DNA from: Embleya sp051903075
Lineage (GTDB): Bacteria; Actinomycetota; Actinomycetes; Streptomycetales; Streptomycetaceae
NCBI RefSeq assembly: GCF_051903075.1
Contig: NZ_CP182423.1
Location: 868,001 to 932,000, forward strand
Direction: 5' to 3'
DNA length: 64,000 bases
Position numbers and translations under genes: made by a program
In this document: positions 16,664-25,570 of the stretch, piece after piece
Numbering within the stretch: position 1 is the first letter of the stretch
Layout: every line of letters starts with the position of its first letter
Notes under the pieces: generated by a model
What the model was told of the DNA's origin: nothing
What the model saw: the letters and a program-made list of their open reading frames with translations, nothing else
The model's database searches: none

Positions 16664-17725
16664 CTACCCGGCCGGGGTATCGGGGCCGGCCTCGTGCAGC
16701 ACTCGTAGCAATTCCGTCAGGAACTCCTTGGGGCGCTCGATGTGCACGCTGTGGCCCGCGTCCTCGATCACCGCCTCTCGGACCGGGCCGCCGGCCGCCG
16801 CGTAGCGGGCCAGGACGGCGCGGGTCTGGGCGATCATCGGCTGGGCCGGGCAGTGGTCCGCGCCGGGCCAGTCGGGGACGGCGCCCAGTGCGCCGAGGTG
16901 GGCCAGGTCGAAGAGCGAGGTGTCCGAGACGATCACGTCGGCCGAGCCCCGCAGCCACAACACCGGGGGCCTGGCCGCGGCGCGTTCCAGGTCGTCGATC
17001 CGAAAGTGCGTCGGCGCCAGGCAGTTGAGCACGCCGCGGTCGCCCGGAGCCAGGCCCGGCCAGGCCTGGCTGGTGCGGGAGTCGCCGGGATAGTGGTCGT
17101 CGCCGACCCGGGTGGTGAGCATCGAGGCGACGTAGGCGTCGGCCGGCTCCACGGGCGTATTGACGTAGCACGCGTCGAACACCGCGCGAGGTGACAGCGG
17201 TGACTCGCCGCCGGTCTCGCCGGCCGCCAGCAACCGGACGAACTCCGGGTTCGCGGCGCCGCCGCCGGAGCCCGCGCCGTCCGGGCTGTTCAGCCGGCCG
17301 TCGATCCCGTGCGTGCCGCCGAAGCCGTACGGCGAGACCGGGTTGACCAGGGTCACCGAGCGCAACCGCTCGGCGTGGTCCCGCAGTTGTTGCAGGACCA
17401 CGCCTCCGCCCAGGCTCCAGCCGACCAGGTGTACCCGGCCCAGGTCGAGCGCCTCGATCAGCGCGCTCAGATCGTCGCTGTAGTCGCGCAGGCCGCGGGT
17501 CGCGTCCACCGGCAGCGGGTCGGTGTCGCCGAAGCCGCGCAGGTCGAGCGCGATCGGCCGGTAGTGCGCGGGCAGTTCGAGCATCGCCTGTCGCCAAAAG
17601 AGCGAGGACGACACGTTGCCGTGCACGAAGACCACCGGCTCACCGGAACGTCCCTCTATCTGCAGGCAGTTGACGGTGAGCCGGGAGGTCGCGATCCGAC
17701 CGGCGGCGATGGTGGGCAGCAGCAT
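16664..17725 (-). CDS. Cytoplasmic alpha/beta hydrolase
   Basis: 353 residues with the complete hydrolase fold: oxyanion VVFVHGNVSSS, nucleophile elbow VGWSLGG (Ser104), and a late His in EDAGHSVHIE near residue 328; an Asp in the strand before it (RGSADVIVS) completes the triad. No signal peptide. The insert between core strands is rich in Gly/Ala. Its start lies 12 bases after the stop of the upstream lipase gene with a strong AAGGAATCAAGG, so the two are one transcript. Substrate unknown; esterase, lipase or C-C hydrolase are all possible. Confidence 0.9.
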   Translation of the reverse strand: MLLPTIAAGRIATSRLTVNCLQIEGRSGEPVVFVHGNVSSSLFWRQAMLELPAHYRPIALDLRGFGDTDPLPVDATRGLRDYSDDLSALIEALDLGRVHLVGWSLGGGVVLQQLRDHAERLRSVTLVNPVSPYGFGGTHGIDGRLNSPDGAGSGGGAANPEFVRLLAAGETGGESPLSPRAVFDACYVNTPVEPADAYVASMLTTRVGDDHYPGDSRTSQAWPGLAPGDRGVLNCLAPTHFRIDDLERAAARPPVLWLRGSADVIVSDTSLFDLAHLGALGAVPDWPGADHCPAQPMIAQTRAVLARYAAAGGPVREAVIEDAGHSVHIERPKEFLTELLRVLHEAGPDTPAG

Positions 17726-17736
17726 CCTTGATTCCT

Positions 17737-18999
17737 TCAGTCGAGCCAGCCGGCGACCTTGGCCGCGACCGTGGTGTTCCAGCCGAGTTCGAGGTGGTTG
17801 GCGCCGGCGACCAGCGCGGTCCCGCCGACCGTACCGACTCCGGTGGTGTCCAGGGCACTGGAGACGAAGACCACGCCGTCGCTGGGCCCTCGGTTCTCGT
17901 TGAAGATGCCGAGGATGCTCGGTGTACCGCCGGCCAGCAGGAAGGTGCGGACCTGGGCGGGGATGCCGGCCTGGTGCAGCGGTGTGATCAACGAGCCCGC
18001 GGCGATGGCGGGTTGGATGCCGGTGCCGTCGGTGTAGAACCCCTGGCCGCCGTAATACGTGGTGTACCAGTCCTGTTGGCTCTGATCGACCCCGTACGTA
18101 CCGTCCCACCGGGCCAACATCTGCCGCTGCCCCGGGTAGTCGTCATAGCCGCCGGTCGGGGTGAACGCGTACTCCGGGTGCGCCTGATACGTCCCGTAGC
18201 ACGTCATGCGCAGGTGCGGCGAGGGCGCGTTGACCTTGCCGCCGCACTCCGGCCAGATGCTGAAATCGTGCGCCCAGCCGTGCGCGAAGGGGTAGTCGTA
18301 GCCGCCGTTGGGGCCGCCCAGGGTGACCAGCCGCCGGACGTCGCCGGCGTACGGCCGACCCCAGGAGGGCTTGACCGAGGAGACGTACGCCCGGGTGGAC
18401 ATCTCGCCCTTGCTCCAGCCGACCAGATCCACCTGGGGGACGCCCAGCCGGGCGCGGATCAACGCGACCGCGTCGCCCACCTCCTGAGCCTGCATCAGGT
18501 TGTCGCCCTGCTTGTGTGCGAAGCCGATGGCGAAGACCCGGTATCCCCGGGTGGAGAGGTACTGCATCAGGCCGGTGTTCGGGCAGGACGCCGTCCCGCA
18601 GCCGTAACCGCCCGACTCGCCCGGGTTGGCCCAGGCCCGGTCCGGGTTGTCGTTGGCGCCGTGCACCAGCAGCACCGGCACCTGGTGTGCGCCGCTGTTC
18701 CAGCCGGGCGCGGAGTAGAGCAGGAAGCGCCCGGAATACGGCTGCTTGACCCCGCCGAAGAAGGTCAGGCGCTGACCGTCCTGGTCACCACGGCCGTCCG
18801 GCGGGTACTGCTCCTGGTGGAAACCGGCGGTGGTGTCGAGATAACGCTCGACGCGCTCCCAGCCGTTGGCCGGCGAGTTGTAGCTCGCCTCCATCGTGAG
18901 GTACGCCGGCGCCGCGGCCGAAGCGGCCGGGGCTCCGACGAGCCCGGTCAGCAGCGCCAGCAATACCGCGAGGATCCAGCCGCCCGACTTCCGCACCAT
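17737..18999 (-). CDS. Secreted lipase/esterase (alpha/beta hydrolase)
   Basis: 420 residues with a signal peptide ending near ASAAAPA (about residue 28). Oxyanion strand VPVLLVHGANDNP, nucleophile elbow VGWSKGEM (Ser196), a C-terminal His in AGANHLELGW. Several Cys (134/139, and two in the EC/TC region around 250-265) may form disulfides, normal for an exported enzyme. The GxSxGxM-type elbow and length resemble actinomycete triacylglycerol lipases. AGGAG precedes the ATG. It is transcribed together with the cytoplasmic hydrolase downstream, suggesting sequential breakdown of an external ester. Confidence 0.88.
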   Translation of the reverse strand: MVRKSGGWILAVLLALLTGLVGAPAASAAAPAYLTMEASYNSPANGWERVERYLDTTAGFHQEQYPPDGRGDQDGQRLTFFGGVKQPYSGRFLLYSAPGWNSGAHQVPVLLVHGANDNPDRAWANPGESGGYGCGTASCPNTGLMQYLSTRGYRVFAIGFAHKQGDNLMQAQEVGDAVALIRARLGVPQVDLVGWSKGEMSTRAYVSSVKPSWGRPYAGDVRRLVTLGGPNGGYDYPFAHGWAHDFSIWPECGGKVNAPSPHLRMTCYGTYQAHPEYAFTPTGGYDDYPGQRQMLARWDGTYGVDQSQQDWYTTYYGGQGFYTDGTGIQPAIAAGSLITPLHQAGIPAQVRTFLLAGGTPSILGIFNENRGPSDGVVFVSSALDTTGVGTVGGTALVAGANHLELGWNTTVAAKVAGWLD

Positions 19000-19341
19000 C
19001 GTCAACTCCTCCGCCCGGCGGGCCCGGAGCGGCCCGCCCCGACACGGTAGGCGGCACACGCGGGCCGGGCCCATGAGGACGACCCACACGACGAGCGGCC
19101 GGAGGTGTGGGTCACACCCCTGGTCCGGGGTCGACCGAGCGACGTGTCGGCCCGTGCGCCGGTGGAATCGCCGTTCGCCGGCGGCTGAGGCGGCGGCCGG
19201 TGTGCTCCGCGACCACGCCCGGGTGGCGATGTATGGGGCTTGCCGCCATGGACGAGGTCCGGGTACGGCCGTAGCGTCGTGCGGATGCCCGGCGCTCCCG
19301 CGCGGTACGGGCGTACCCACCACTCTCCGAAGGAGCCGGCG
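19000..19341. promoter_or_regulatory. 342-base divergent region, lipase operon / oligomer hydrolase
   Basis: No gene supported. It must hold two outward promoters. The clearest element is the 15-bp palindrome GGTGTGGGTCACACC at 19104-19118, about 100 bases upstream of the lipase start, with an additional half-like CCCACACG at 19083-19090. It is a candidate operator for an unidentified regulator. Confidence 0.4.
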
Positions 19342-20655
19342 ATGGCGAACACCACGGAAGGCGGCGCCATGCGCGTCGACACCGGCCCGACGGTCCGCGT
19401 GCCGGGAGCCGAACGCCAACAGGCCGTGCGCCTCGCGGATTTGACCACCACCGGCACCGCCGTCACGGGCCACACCGTCCTCGCGGACTGGGAAAACCTG
19501 CACGCGTCCGGCACCCCACGGCCCGAACGTCCGGTCCCGGGACTGCAGATCGACGGCTGCTTCCCCGCCGAAACCCGGCTGAACCCGCATCACGACTGGC
19601 ACCACGACGCGCAGTTCGTACTGCGTCTCCCCGACGACTGGAACGGCAAACTCGTCGTCACCGCAGCCCCGGGGATCCGCCGCCAATACGCCACCGACCG
19701 CATCATCGCCGACGGTGCGCTCGCCGCGGGCTATGCCTACGCGGCCACCGACAAGGGCAACTCCGGCCCCGACTTCCACACCGCGGGGCGCCGCCCCGGC
19801 GACGCGCTCGTCGACTGGTCCCGGCGCCTGTACGAACTCGCCGTCGCCGCACGCGTGGTGGTGCGCCGCCACTACGGCGCGGAGGCGCACCGTACCTACG
19901 TCACCGGGATCTCCAACGGCGGCTACCTGACACGCGCTCAGCTGGAGCGGCACCCGGACCTGTACGACGGCGGCGTGGACTGGGAGGGCCCGCTGTGGTC
20001 GGCCGAAGGTCCCAACCTGTTCACCTATCTGCCGACGGCCCTGGCCCACTATCCGCGCTACCGGGACAGCGGTGATCCGGAGGCTGCGGCACGGCTGATC
20101 GACGCGGGGCTGCCGGCCGGCTCGGAGTTCCTCTGGGACATTCACCACCGGACCTACTGGGATGTCACCCAACGCACCTACCGGGCGGTCTTCGACCCGC
20201 ACTACCCCGGCACGGGTCTGCCGCCCGCCGGAGTCCCCTTCGCCGGCCCCGGCGAGGCGGGCGGCGACGCCGACTACGACTACCCGAACCGCCCCCGCGC
20301 CGTACACGAGGCCGTCGCCCGGGTCGCGCTCACCGGGGCGATCGGCAAGCCGCTGCTCTCCCTGCACGGGACCCTCGACGCGTTCCTGCCCATCACGCTG
20401 CACTCCGACCGCTACGCCGACCTCGTCGCCGCCGCCGGTCGCGGCCGGCTGCACCGCCAGTACCGCATCGAGGGCGGCAACCACGTCGACGGGTTCTGCG
20501 ACCTCTTCCCCGCTCGGCTGCGTCCGCTCCTGCCCGCGTACCGCACCGTGTTCAAGGCCCTCGAAGACTGGGTCGAGCACGGCACGAACCCGCCGTCGAA
20601 CCGCACGGTGGCCTGGAACGACGACGTCGACGACGGCGACATCGGCACCTGGTGA
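19342..20655 (+). CDS. Alpha/beta hydrolase of the tannase/feruloyl esterase or 3-hydroxybutyrate oligomer hydrolase type
   Basis: 437 residues, no signal peptide (start ATG with AAGGAG seven bases upstream). Nucleophile elbow TGISNGGYL (Ser191), acid Asp in LHGTLDAFLP and His in GGNHVDGF near 393. A phrase TDKGNSGPDFH before the elbow and QFVLRLPDDWNGKLVV near 90-106 are characteristic of the tannase/3HB-oligomer-hydrolase superfamily. The next gene is a probable 3-hydroxybutyrate dehydrogenase, so I favour an intracellular hydroxyalkanoate-oligomer hydrolase releasing 3-hydroxybutyrate; the alternative is an aromatic ester hydrolase. Confidence 0.85.
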   Translation: MANTTEGGAMRVDTGPTVRVPGAERQQAVRLADLTTTGTAVTGHTVLADWENLHASGTPRPERPVPGLQIDGCFPAETRLNPHHDWHHDAQFVLRLPDDWNGKLVVTAAPGIRRQYATDRIIADGALAAGYAYAATDKGNSGPDFHTAGRRPGDALVDWSRRLYELAVAARVVVRRHYGAEAHRTYVTGISNGGYLTRAQLERHPDLYDGGVDWEGPLWSAEGPNLFTYLPTALAHYPRYRDSGDPEAAARLIDAGLPAGSEFLWDIHHRTYWDVTQRTYRAVFDPHYPGTGLPPAGVPFAGPGEAGGDADYDYPNRPRAVHEAVARVALTGAIGKPLLSLHGTLDAFLPITLHSDRYADLVAAAGRGRLHRQYRIEGGNHVDGFCDLFPARLRPLLPAYRTVFKALEDWVEHGTNPPSNRTVAWNDDVDDGDIGTW

Positions 20656-20798
20656 CCCGCGGCCGGGGTCTCAGCCGCTCGACACGCGCCCGGCGACACC
20701 GCCGCATCCGCAGGCCCGACATGGCGGCTCGGCCCACGGCGCACCCCGCGACTATGGCGACGGACTCCATGTGCCCGCAGGCTCGCCCTTCCTACGAT

Positions 20799-21599
20799 AT
20801 GGCCATGGCAACCAGTACGATCACCGGCGACCACCCGCCCACTCCCCCCGACGACCCCTTCCTCGCCGGACGCGTCGTATTGGTGACCGGGGCGGCGAGC
20901 GGGATCGGACGCGCCTGCGCCCTCGCGTTCGCCGCCGCCGGCGCACACGTGCACGTCGTGGACATCGCGGTCGACGCGGCCGAGGCGGTCGCCGAGGAGA
21001 TCGGCGGCACCGCGCACGGGACCGATCTGGCCGACCCGGACGCCGTGGACGCGCTGCCGACCCGGGTCGACATCGTGGTCAACAACGCCGGTCTGCAACA
21101 CGTGGCGCCGATCCAGGAGTTCCCTCTCGAACGGTTCGCCCTCATCCACAAGGTGATGGTGGAGGCGCCCTTTCGCATCATGCGCCGCGTCCTGCCGCAC
21201 ATGTACGCGCAGAACTGGGGGCGCATCGTCAACATCTCCTCGGTGCACGGTCTGCGGGCGAGCGCGTTCAAGTCGGCGTATGTGAGCGCCAAGCACGCCC
21301 TGGAGGGGCTCAGCAAGGTCGCCGCCCTGGAAGGCGCCCCGCACGGGGTGACCAGCAACTGCGTCTGCCCCGGCTACGTCCGCACGCCGCTGATCGAGGG
21401 CCAGATCGCCGCCCAGGCCGCCGCGCACGGGATCCCCGCCGACGACGTCGTCCGCGACATCCTGCTGGAACGCACGGCGATCAAACGGCTGATCGAGCCC
21501 GAGGAGGTCGCCGCGGCGGCCCTGTACCTGTGCGGGCCGCACGCCCGCCACGTCACCGGAACCTCGTTCGTCCTGGACGGCGGCTGGACCGCACACTGA
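20799..21599 (+). CDS. SDR oxidoreductase, probable D-3-hydroxybutyrate dehydrogenase
   Basis: 266 residues. NAD-binding TGAASGIG near residue 32, NNAG, catalytic Ser in NISSVHG, and Y-V-S-A-K. The phrases GLQHVAPIQEFP, CVCPGYVRTPLI and the helical segment around residues 200-225 closely recall D-3-hydroxybutyrate dehydrogenases, which oxidise 3-hydroxybutyrate to acetoacetate. The preceding gene probably releases the substrate. The ATG at 20799 has no clear ribosome binding site; a second ATG follows two codons later. A leaderless transcript is possible. Confidence 0.88.
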   Translation: MAMATSTITGDHPPTPPDDPFLAGRVVLVTGAASGIGRACALAFAAAGAHVHVVDIAVDAAEAVAEEIGGTAHGTDLADPDAVDALPTRVDIVVNNAGLQHVAPIQEFPLERFALIHKVMVEAPFRIMRRVLPHMYAQNWGRIVNISSVHGLRASAFKSAYVSAKHALEGLSKVAALEGAPHGVTSNCVCPGYVRTPLIEGQIAAQAAAHGIPADDVVRDILLERTAIKRLIEPEEVAAAALYLCGPHARHVTGTSFVLDGGWTAH

Positions 21600-21633
21600 C
21601 TCGCACGGCGAACGGACGGACGGACGGACCACC

Positions 21634-23613
21634 ATGGCAGAGCAACACCCGGGGCGACCCGCGCGGTTCACCCGGGATCTCCTCGACCTCCTCTCCGCGG
21701 ACGCGCCCGCCGAGGACTTCCGGGCCCTGGCCGCGCAGGCCCGCGCGGCCGGTGCCGCGCCCGACGATCTCGCGGACCTCGACGACGCCACGGCGAAGGC
21801 CCTGCGCATCCGCGGCACGCTGCGCGAACACCGGCGCCGGGAGCGGGAGTTGACCGCGCTGTTCGACACCGCGAGCGACCTGGCGGCGCTGCGTGACCTG
21901 GATTCGGTGCTGCGCTCGATCGTGCGACGGGCGCGGATGTTGCTGGGCACCGACACCGCGTACCTCACCCTGCCCGACGAGGAGGCCGGCGACACCTACA
22001 TGCGGGTGACCGACGGATCGGTATCCCCGATCTTCCAGGCCCTGCGCCTGGGGCTCGGGGACGGCCTCGGCGGCCTCGTCGCACAGACCGCGCGGCCCTA
22101 CGCGACCCCCGACTACCGCACGGACACCCGCTTCCGGCACGTCGACCGGGTCGACGAGGGGGTTCTCGACGAGGGACTGGTCGCCATCCTCGGCGTGCCC
22201 CTCCTGCTGGGTTCCACGCGCGGGGACGGAGGCAAGGTCGTCGGTGTCCTGATGGCGGCCGACCGGGCGCCGCGCACGTTCGGCGGCGACGAAGTGGCGC
22301 TGATGAGCTCGCTGGCCACCCACGCCGCCATCGCCATCGACACCGCGCGCGCCATGGCCGATACCCGGGCGGCGCTCGCGGAACTGGCCGAGGCGAACAC
22401 CGTGATCCGGGCCCACGCCGACGCGGTGCAGCGCGCCGAGGAGGCGCACGACAAACTCACCGACCTGGTACTGCGCGGCGGCGACCTGCCGGACGTGGCC
22501 GCGGCGGTCGCCGAACTCCTCGGCGGGGCGGTCGCCATCCACGACACGGCCGGACTGGACCTGACCGGCACCACGACCGATGACGGCTCCACCCCGCTCG
22601 GCGGCGCCGAACTGGTCCGCGCCGCCGAGGAGTCGCACGCGCTCGGCCGCGCGGTGGCGTGGCACGGAGGGTGGGTGTGCGCCGTCCTGGCCGGGCCCGA
22701 GGCGCTCGGCAGCCTGGTGCTGCATCGCACCGAGCTCGACGACGCCGACCGGCACGTCTTCGAGCGGGCCGGCGTCGTGGCCGCGCTCCTGCTCCTGCTG
22801 CGCCGCTCGGTCGCGGAGACCGAGAACCGGGTCCGCGGCGAATTGCTGGCCGACCTGCTGACCGATCCCGACCGCGATCCCGCGTCCCTGTCGGCTCGGG
22901 CGCGGCGTTCCGGGATCGACCTCGACCGCCCCCACCTGATCCTCGTCGCCGACACCGCGACGTCGGACCGGGAGCGGCTCGCGGCGCGTGCCCGGCAATA
23001 CCTGTTCGCGGGCGGCGGCGTGACCGCGCAGCACGCCGGGTCCACGGTGTTGCTCCTGCCGGACGACGGCACGCCGCCCGGCGAGGCGGCCCGACGCGCC
23101 GCGAGCCGGCTCGGCGTACGTACCGGAGCGCCGGTCACCGTCGCCGCGGCGGGTCCCGCCGTCGGTGCGCGCGGCATCGCAGCGGCCCACGCCGAGGCGG
23201 CCCGCTGCCTGCGCGCCCTGATCGTGCTGGGCCGCACCGGCGACGGCGCCTGCGCCGCGGAGCTGGGGTTCCTGGGCGTCGTACTCGGCGGCCGGCAGGA
23301 CGTCGACACCTTCGTCGGCGACGCGTTGGGCCCGCTGCTGGCCTACGACGCGCGGCGCGGCACGGAGCTGGTGCGCACGCTCCGGGTCTACTTCGCGTGC
23401 GGCGGCAGCCTGACCCGCGCCAAGGACGAACTGCACATCCACGTCAACACGGTCGTACAACGCCTGGACCGCGTCGAGGCCCTCCTGGGCCCGGACTGGA
23501 ACGGGCCGCAGCAGGCACTCGAACTGCAACTCGCCCTGCGCCTGCACCAACTCACCGAACGCCCGCCGACGGTCGTCGCCGAGAGCTGCGCTCCCCCACC
23601 CCCGGGCCGATGA
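21634..23613 (+). CDS. GAF-PucR/CdaR-type transcriptional regulator
   Basis: 659 residues: N-terminal helical part, a GAF sensor at about 75-240 (LDSVLRSIVRRARMLLGTDTAYLTLPDE, GDGLGGLVAQTARPY, ILGVPLLLG), a coiled helix, a CdaR/GGDEF-like middle, and a C-terminal HTH_30 at about 565-640 (LVRTLRVYFACGGSLTRAKDELHIHVNTVVQRLDRVEALLG). PucR-type proteins activate catabolic operons in response to pathway metabolites. It follows the 3-hydroxybutyrate genes by 34 bases in the same direction, so it likely senses a hydroxybutyrate-related compound. The region before the ATG holds four ACGG tandem units and a weak ribosome site. Confidence 0.9.
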   Translation: MAEQHPGRPARFTRDLLDLLSADAPAEDFRALAAQARAAGAAPDDLADLDDATAKALRIRGTLREHRRRERELTALFDTASDLAALRDLDSVLRSIVRRARMLLGTDTAYLTLPDEEAGDTYMRVTDGSVSPIFQALRLGLGDGLGGLVAQTARPYATPDYRTDTRFRHVDRVDEGVLDEGLVAILGVPLLLGSTRGDGGKVVGVLMAADRAPRTFGGDEVALMSSLATHAAIAIDTARAMADTRAALAELAEANTVIRAHADAVQRAEEAHDKLTDLVLRGGDLPDVAAAVAELLGGAVAIHDTAGLDLTGTTTDDGSTPLGGAELVRAAEESHALGRAVAWHGGWVCAVLAGPEALGSLVLHRTELDDADRHVFERAGVVAALLLLLRRSVAETENRVRGELLADLLTDPDRDPASLSARARRSGIDLDRPHLILVADTATSDRERLAARARQYLFAGGGVTAQHAGSTVLLLPDDGTPPGEAARRAASRLGVRTGAPVTVAAAGPAVGARGIAAAHAEAARCLRALIVLGRTGDGACAAELGFLGVVLGGRQDVDTFVGDALGPLLAYDARRGTELVRTLRVYFACGGSLTRAKDELHIHVNTVVQRLDRVEALLGPDWNGPQQALELQLALRLHQLTERPPTVVAESCAPPPPGR

Positions 23614-23666
23614 TGTGAGGTGGGCGCGCGACGCCCTTTCATATCCCGCACCGAGGAGGCGGCAGC

Positions 23667-24269
23667 ATGACTGCCACGAACGACCCGCACCACGACGAGA
23701 CGGCCTTGCCGCACGAAACCACCGCCGCGGACGAACACCGCCGCGTCGCGGGCGTGTTCACCGAGCGGATACACGGCGTGCCGGCCGCCGCGTGGGACGA
23801 CCCGGCACCGTGCGAGGGGTGGACCGCCCGGGACGTGGTGCGCCATATGGTCGAGTGGTTCCCGGCGTTTCTCCGATCGGGCGCCGGGATCGAACTGCCC
23901 AAGGGGCCGCCGGTGGACGACGACCCGGAAGCCGCCTGGGCCGTGCATACCGAGGCGGTGCAGGCCCTCCTCGACGACCCCGCCACCACCGGCAAGGTGT
24001 TGGTGAACCCGAATATCGGGGAGCTGCCGCTGGGCGAGGCGATCGACCGGTTCTATACGGTCGACGTCTTCATGCACACCTGGGACCTGGCCCGGGCGAC
24101 CGGCCAGGACGAGCGGCTGGACCAGGCCACGTGCGCCCGGCTCCTGGAAGGGATGTTGCCGCTCGACGAAGTCCTGCGCGGCAGCGGCCACTACGGCCCC
24201 CGGGTCGAGGTTCCGGAGGACGCCGACGCACAAACCCGCCTGCTCGCCTTCATCGGCCGCACGCCCTGA
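23667..24269 (+). CDS. TIGR03086/DinB-like metal-binding protein (mycothiol maleylpyruvate isomerase fold)
   Basis: 200 residues. The N-terminal four-helix bundle carries the family segments DPAPCEGWTARDVVRHMVEW, with the first metal-ligand His, and VDVFMHTWDLARATG with a second His; the first helix has DEHRRVAGVF. Proteins of this fold bind zinc and often use mycothiol as cofactor; most actinomycete members are uncharacterised. A strong GAGGAGG precedes the ATG. The stop codon lies inside the left arm of a perfect terminator hairpin. No clear link to neighbours. Confidence 0.88.
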   Translation: MTATNDPHHDETALPHETTAADEHRRVAGVFTERIHGVPAAAWDDPAPCEGWTARDVVRHMVEWFPAFLRSGAGIELPKGPPVDDDPEAAWAVHTEAVQALLDDPATTGKVLVNPNIGELPLGEAIDRFYTVDVFMHTWDLARATGQDERLDQATCARLLEGMLPLDEVLRGSGHYGPRVEVPEDADAQTRLLAFIGRTP

Positions 24270-24302
24270 CTCCCGCCGCCGCTGCGCGAGGGCGGGAGTC
24301 AG
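24266..24302. terminator. Hairpin terminator between convergent genes
   Basis: Perfect 12-bp arms CTGACTCCCGCC / GGCGGGAGTCAG around a 13-base loop. It includes the stop codon of the DinB-like gene and ends 16 bases from the stop of the convergent hypothetical gene, so it can serve both. Confidence 0.87.
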
Positions 24303-24318
24303 GTCTCCGGGGCGGGTG

Positions 24319-25293
24319 TCAGACCTTCGACGAGACGGCGGCGACCGCCGGGTCGGTGGTCGCCGTACCGCGCTTCGGCGCGACCTTGCGGGTGTCTCGG
24401 CGGCGGGACATCGTGGCGCGGGGGCGGGGGATCGCGGCCGGGCCGGGGAGCGCGAAGCTCCGGGTCGAGACCTGAAAACCGTTGACGCACAGGACTTCGA
24501 GCCGGGCGCCCACCCCCACGGCGTCGGGCAGTTCCATCGTCGTGGTCGAACGTCCGCCCGGTTCCAACGGGAAGTGCTCCCCGGGCGACGGCTTCACCGG
24601 GCCGCCCTCCACGTCACCGGGAGCGAACCGGAGGTGCATCGCCGTCGGGGCCACGGCTCGCGGGTCCGCGACCGTCGCGATCTCCAGGACGGCGGAGCCC
24701 GAACGGGCGACCAGGCGGACATCGATCTCGGGGCCGGGTTCGCCGTAAGGGTTATGGGCGGTTCGACCACACGGGTCGCAGGACACGGTGACCCGGTCCA
24801 TGACGCCCGGGTACAGGCTGGTGTACACCACACGCTCGCCGTCGTTCCCGCAGCGACCGCAGGGTTTGGCGGGGCCGACCCTTACCACCTGGTGGGTGGC
24901 GATCAGCGCGTCGCAGAGGTGGTCGAACCATCCCGGGTGCTCGATCAGGCGAGCCAGCGCGTGCGTCCAGCGCGACGCGTGCTCGCTCACCTCCTGCGCG
25001 AGCGCGGCACCCGTCGGGTCGGTGACACCGCCGGCGATGACACCGGCGTCACCGGCGACACCGGCGCGTACGGCCGCGAGGATCGAGGCCTGCGCCTCGT
25101 CGTTGTGCAGGCGCATCGCACGCAACGATCTGGCACCCGGACCCGTCGTGCGGTTCCGGAGTTGCGCGTCCAGGTAGTGGTGGATCCGGTCCACCGTCGC
25201 GATGTCCTCCAGCCACGAGGCGATCCGTGTGGTGGATGTCGCGATCGTGACAGACTCGCCGTTGAGCCTGTCACCGTGATGAGTGACGGTCAC
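24319..25293 (-). CDS. Unrecognised protein with a treble CxxC zinc-ribbon-like centre
   Basis: 324 residues with no family I recognise. The GTG at 25293 is chosen because GGAGG lies five bases upstream, far better than GTG 25353 or ATG 25323 further up. The N-terminal 120 residues look helical (SWLEDIATVDRIHHYLDAQL, QASILAAVRAG). The centre has PCGRCGNDGE and, about 25 residues on, SCDPCGRT: two CxxC knuckles that could hold a zinc. The C-terminal 130 residues look like a beta sandwich (VDVRLVARSGSAVLEIATV, TMELPDAVGVGARLEVL), then a basic tail. No signal peptide or membrane segment. Monocistronic by appearance. Confidence 0.75.
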   Translation of the reverse strand: MTVTHHGDRLNGESVTIATSTTRIASWLEDIATVDRIHHYLDAQLRNRTTGPGARSLRAMRLHNDEAQASILAAVRAGVAGDAGVIAGGVTDPTGAALAQEVSEHASRWTHALARLIEHPGWFDHLCDALIATHQVVRVGPAKPCGRCGNDGERVVYTSLYPGVMDRVTVSCDPCGRTAHNPYGEPGPEIDVRLVARSGSAVLEIATVADPRAVAPTAMHLRFAPGDVEGGPVKPSPGEHFPLEPGGRSTTTMELPDAVGVGARLEVLCVNGFQVSTRSFALPGPAAIPRPRATMSRRRDTRKVAPKRGTATTDPAVAAVSSKV

Positions 25294-25365
25294 CTGTTCC
25301 TCCGAGTATGAGGCTCGGGCCATTGCCCGGCCGAGTGCTCGGAGCCTGTCCACGCTTCGACGACG

Positions 25366-25380
25366 CTGTCGAAACGACAG
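25366..25380. promoter_or_regulatory. Inverted repeat CTGTCG-AAA-CGACAG upstream of the zinc-ribbon protein
   Basis: Perfect six-base arms with a three-base spacer, about 75 bases upstream of the GTG start, in the 277-base gap behind the DUF3152 gene. A candidate operator. Confidence 0.35.
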
Positions 25381-25570
25381 GCCCCGAAATCCGGTTCACC
25401 ACGGGTGCGGTTCCCCGGTGGGGCTGACCAACCCCGCCGATAATTTTCCGCTCGTGTCGCGCCGTTGCCTAGTGGTTCAGGTGGCGAGACTGCGAGGGTG
25501 GGGCCGACAATCTCGGGGCCTGCGTAACGGGAAGCAGGCCGTTCCGGATGGATGAATCACCCGATTCGGC

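Noticed and set aside
25461..25545. tRNA-like text (GCCTAGTGGTTCAGGTGGCGAGAC) suggesting a tRNA gene
   Set aside because: The D-arm resemblance is not followed by a paired anticodon arm or a GGTTCRA T-loop, and no acceptor stem closes. Not supported.
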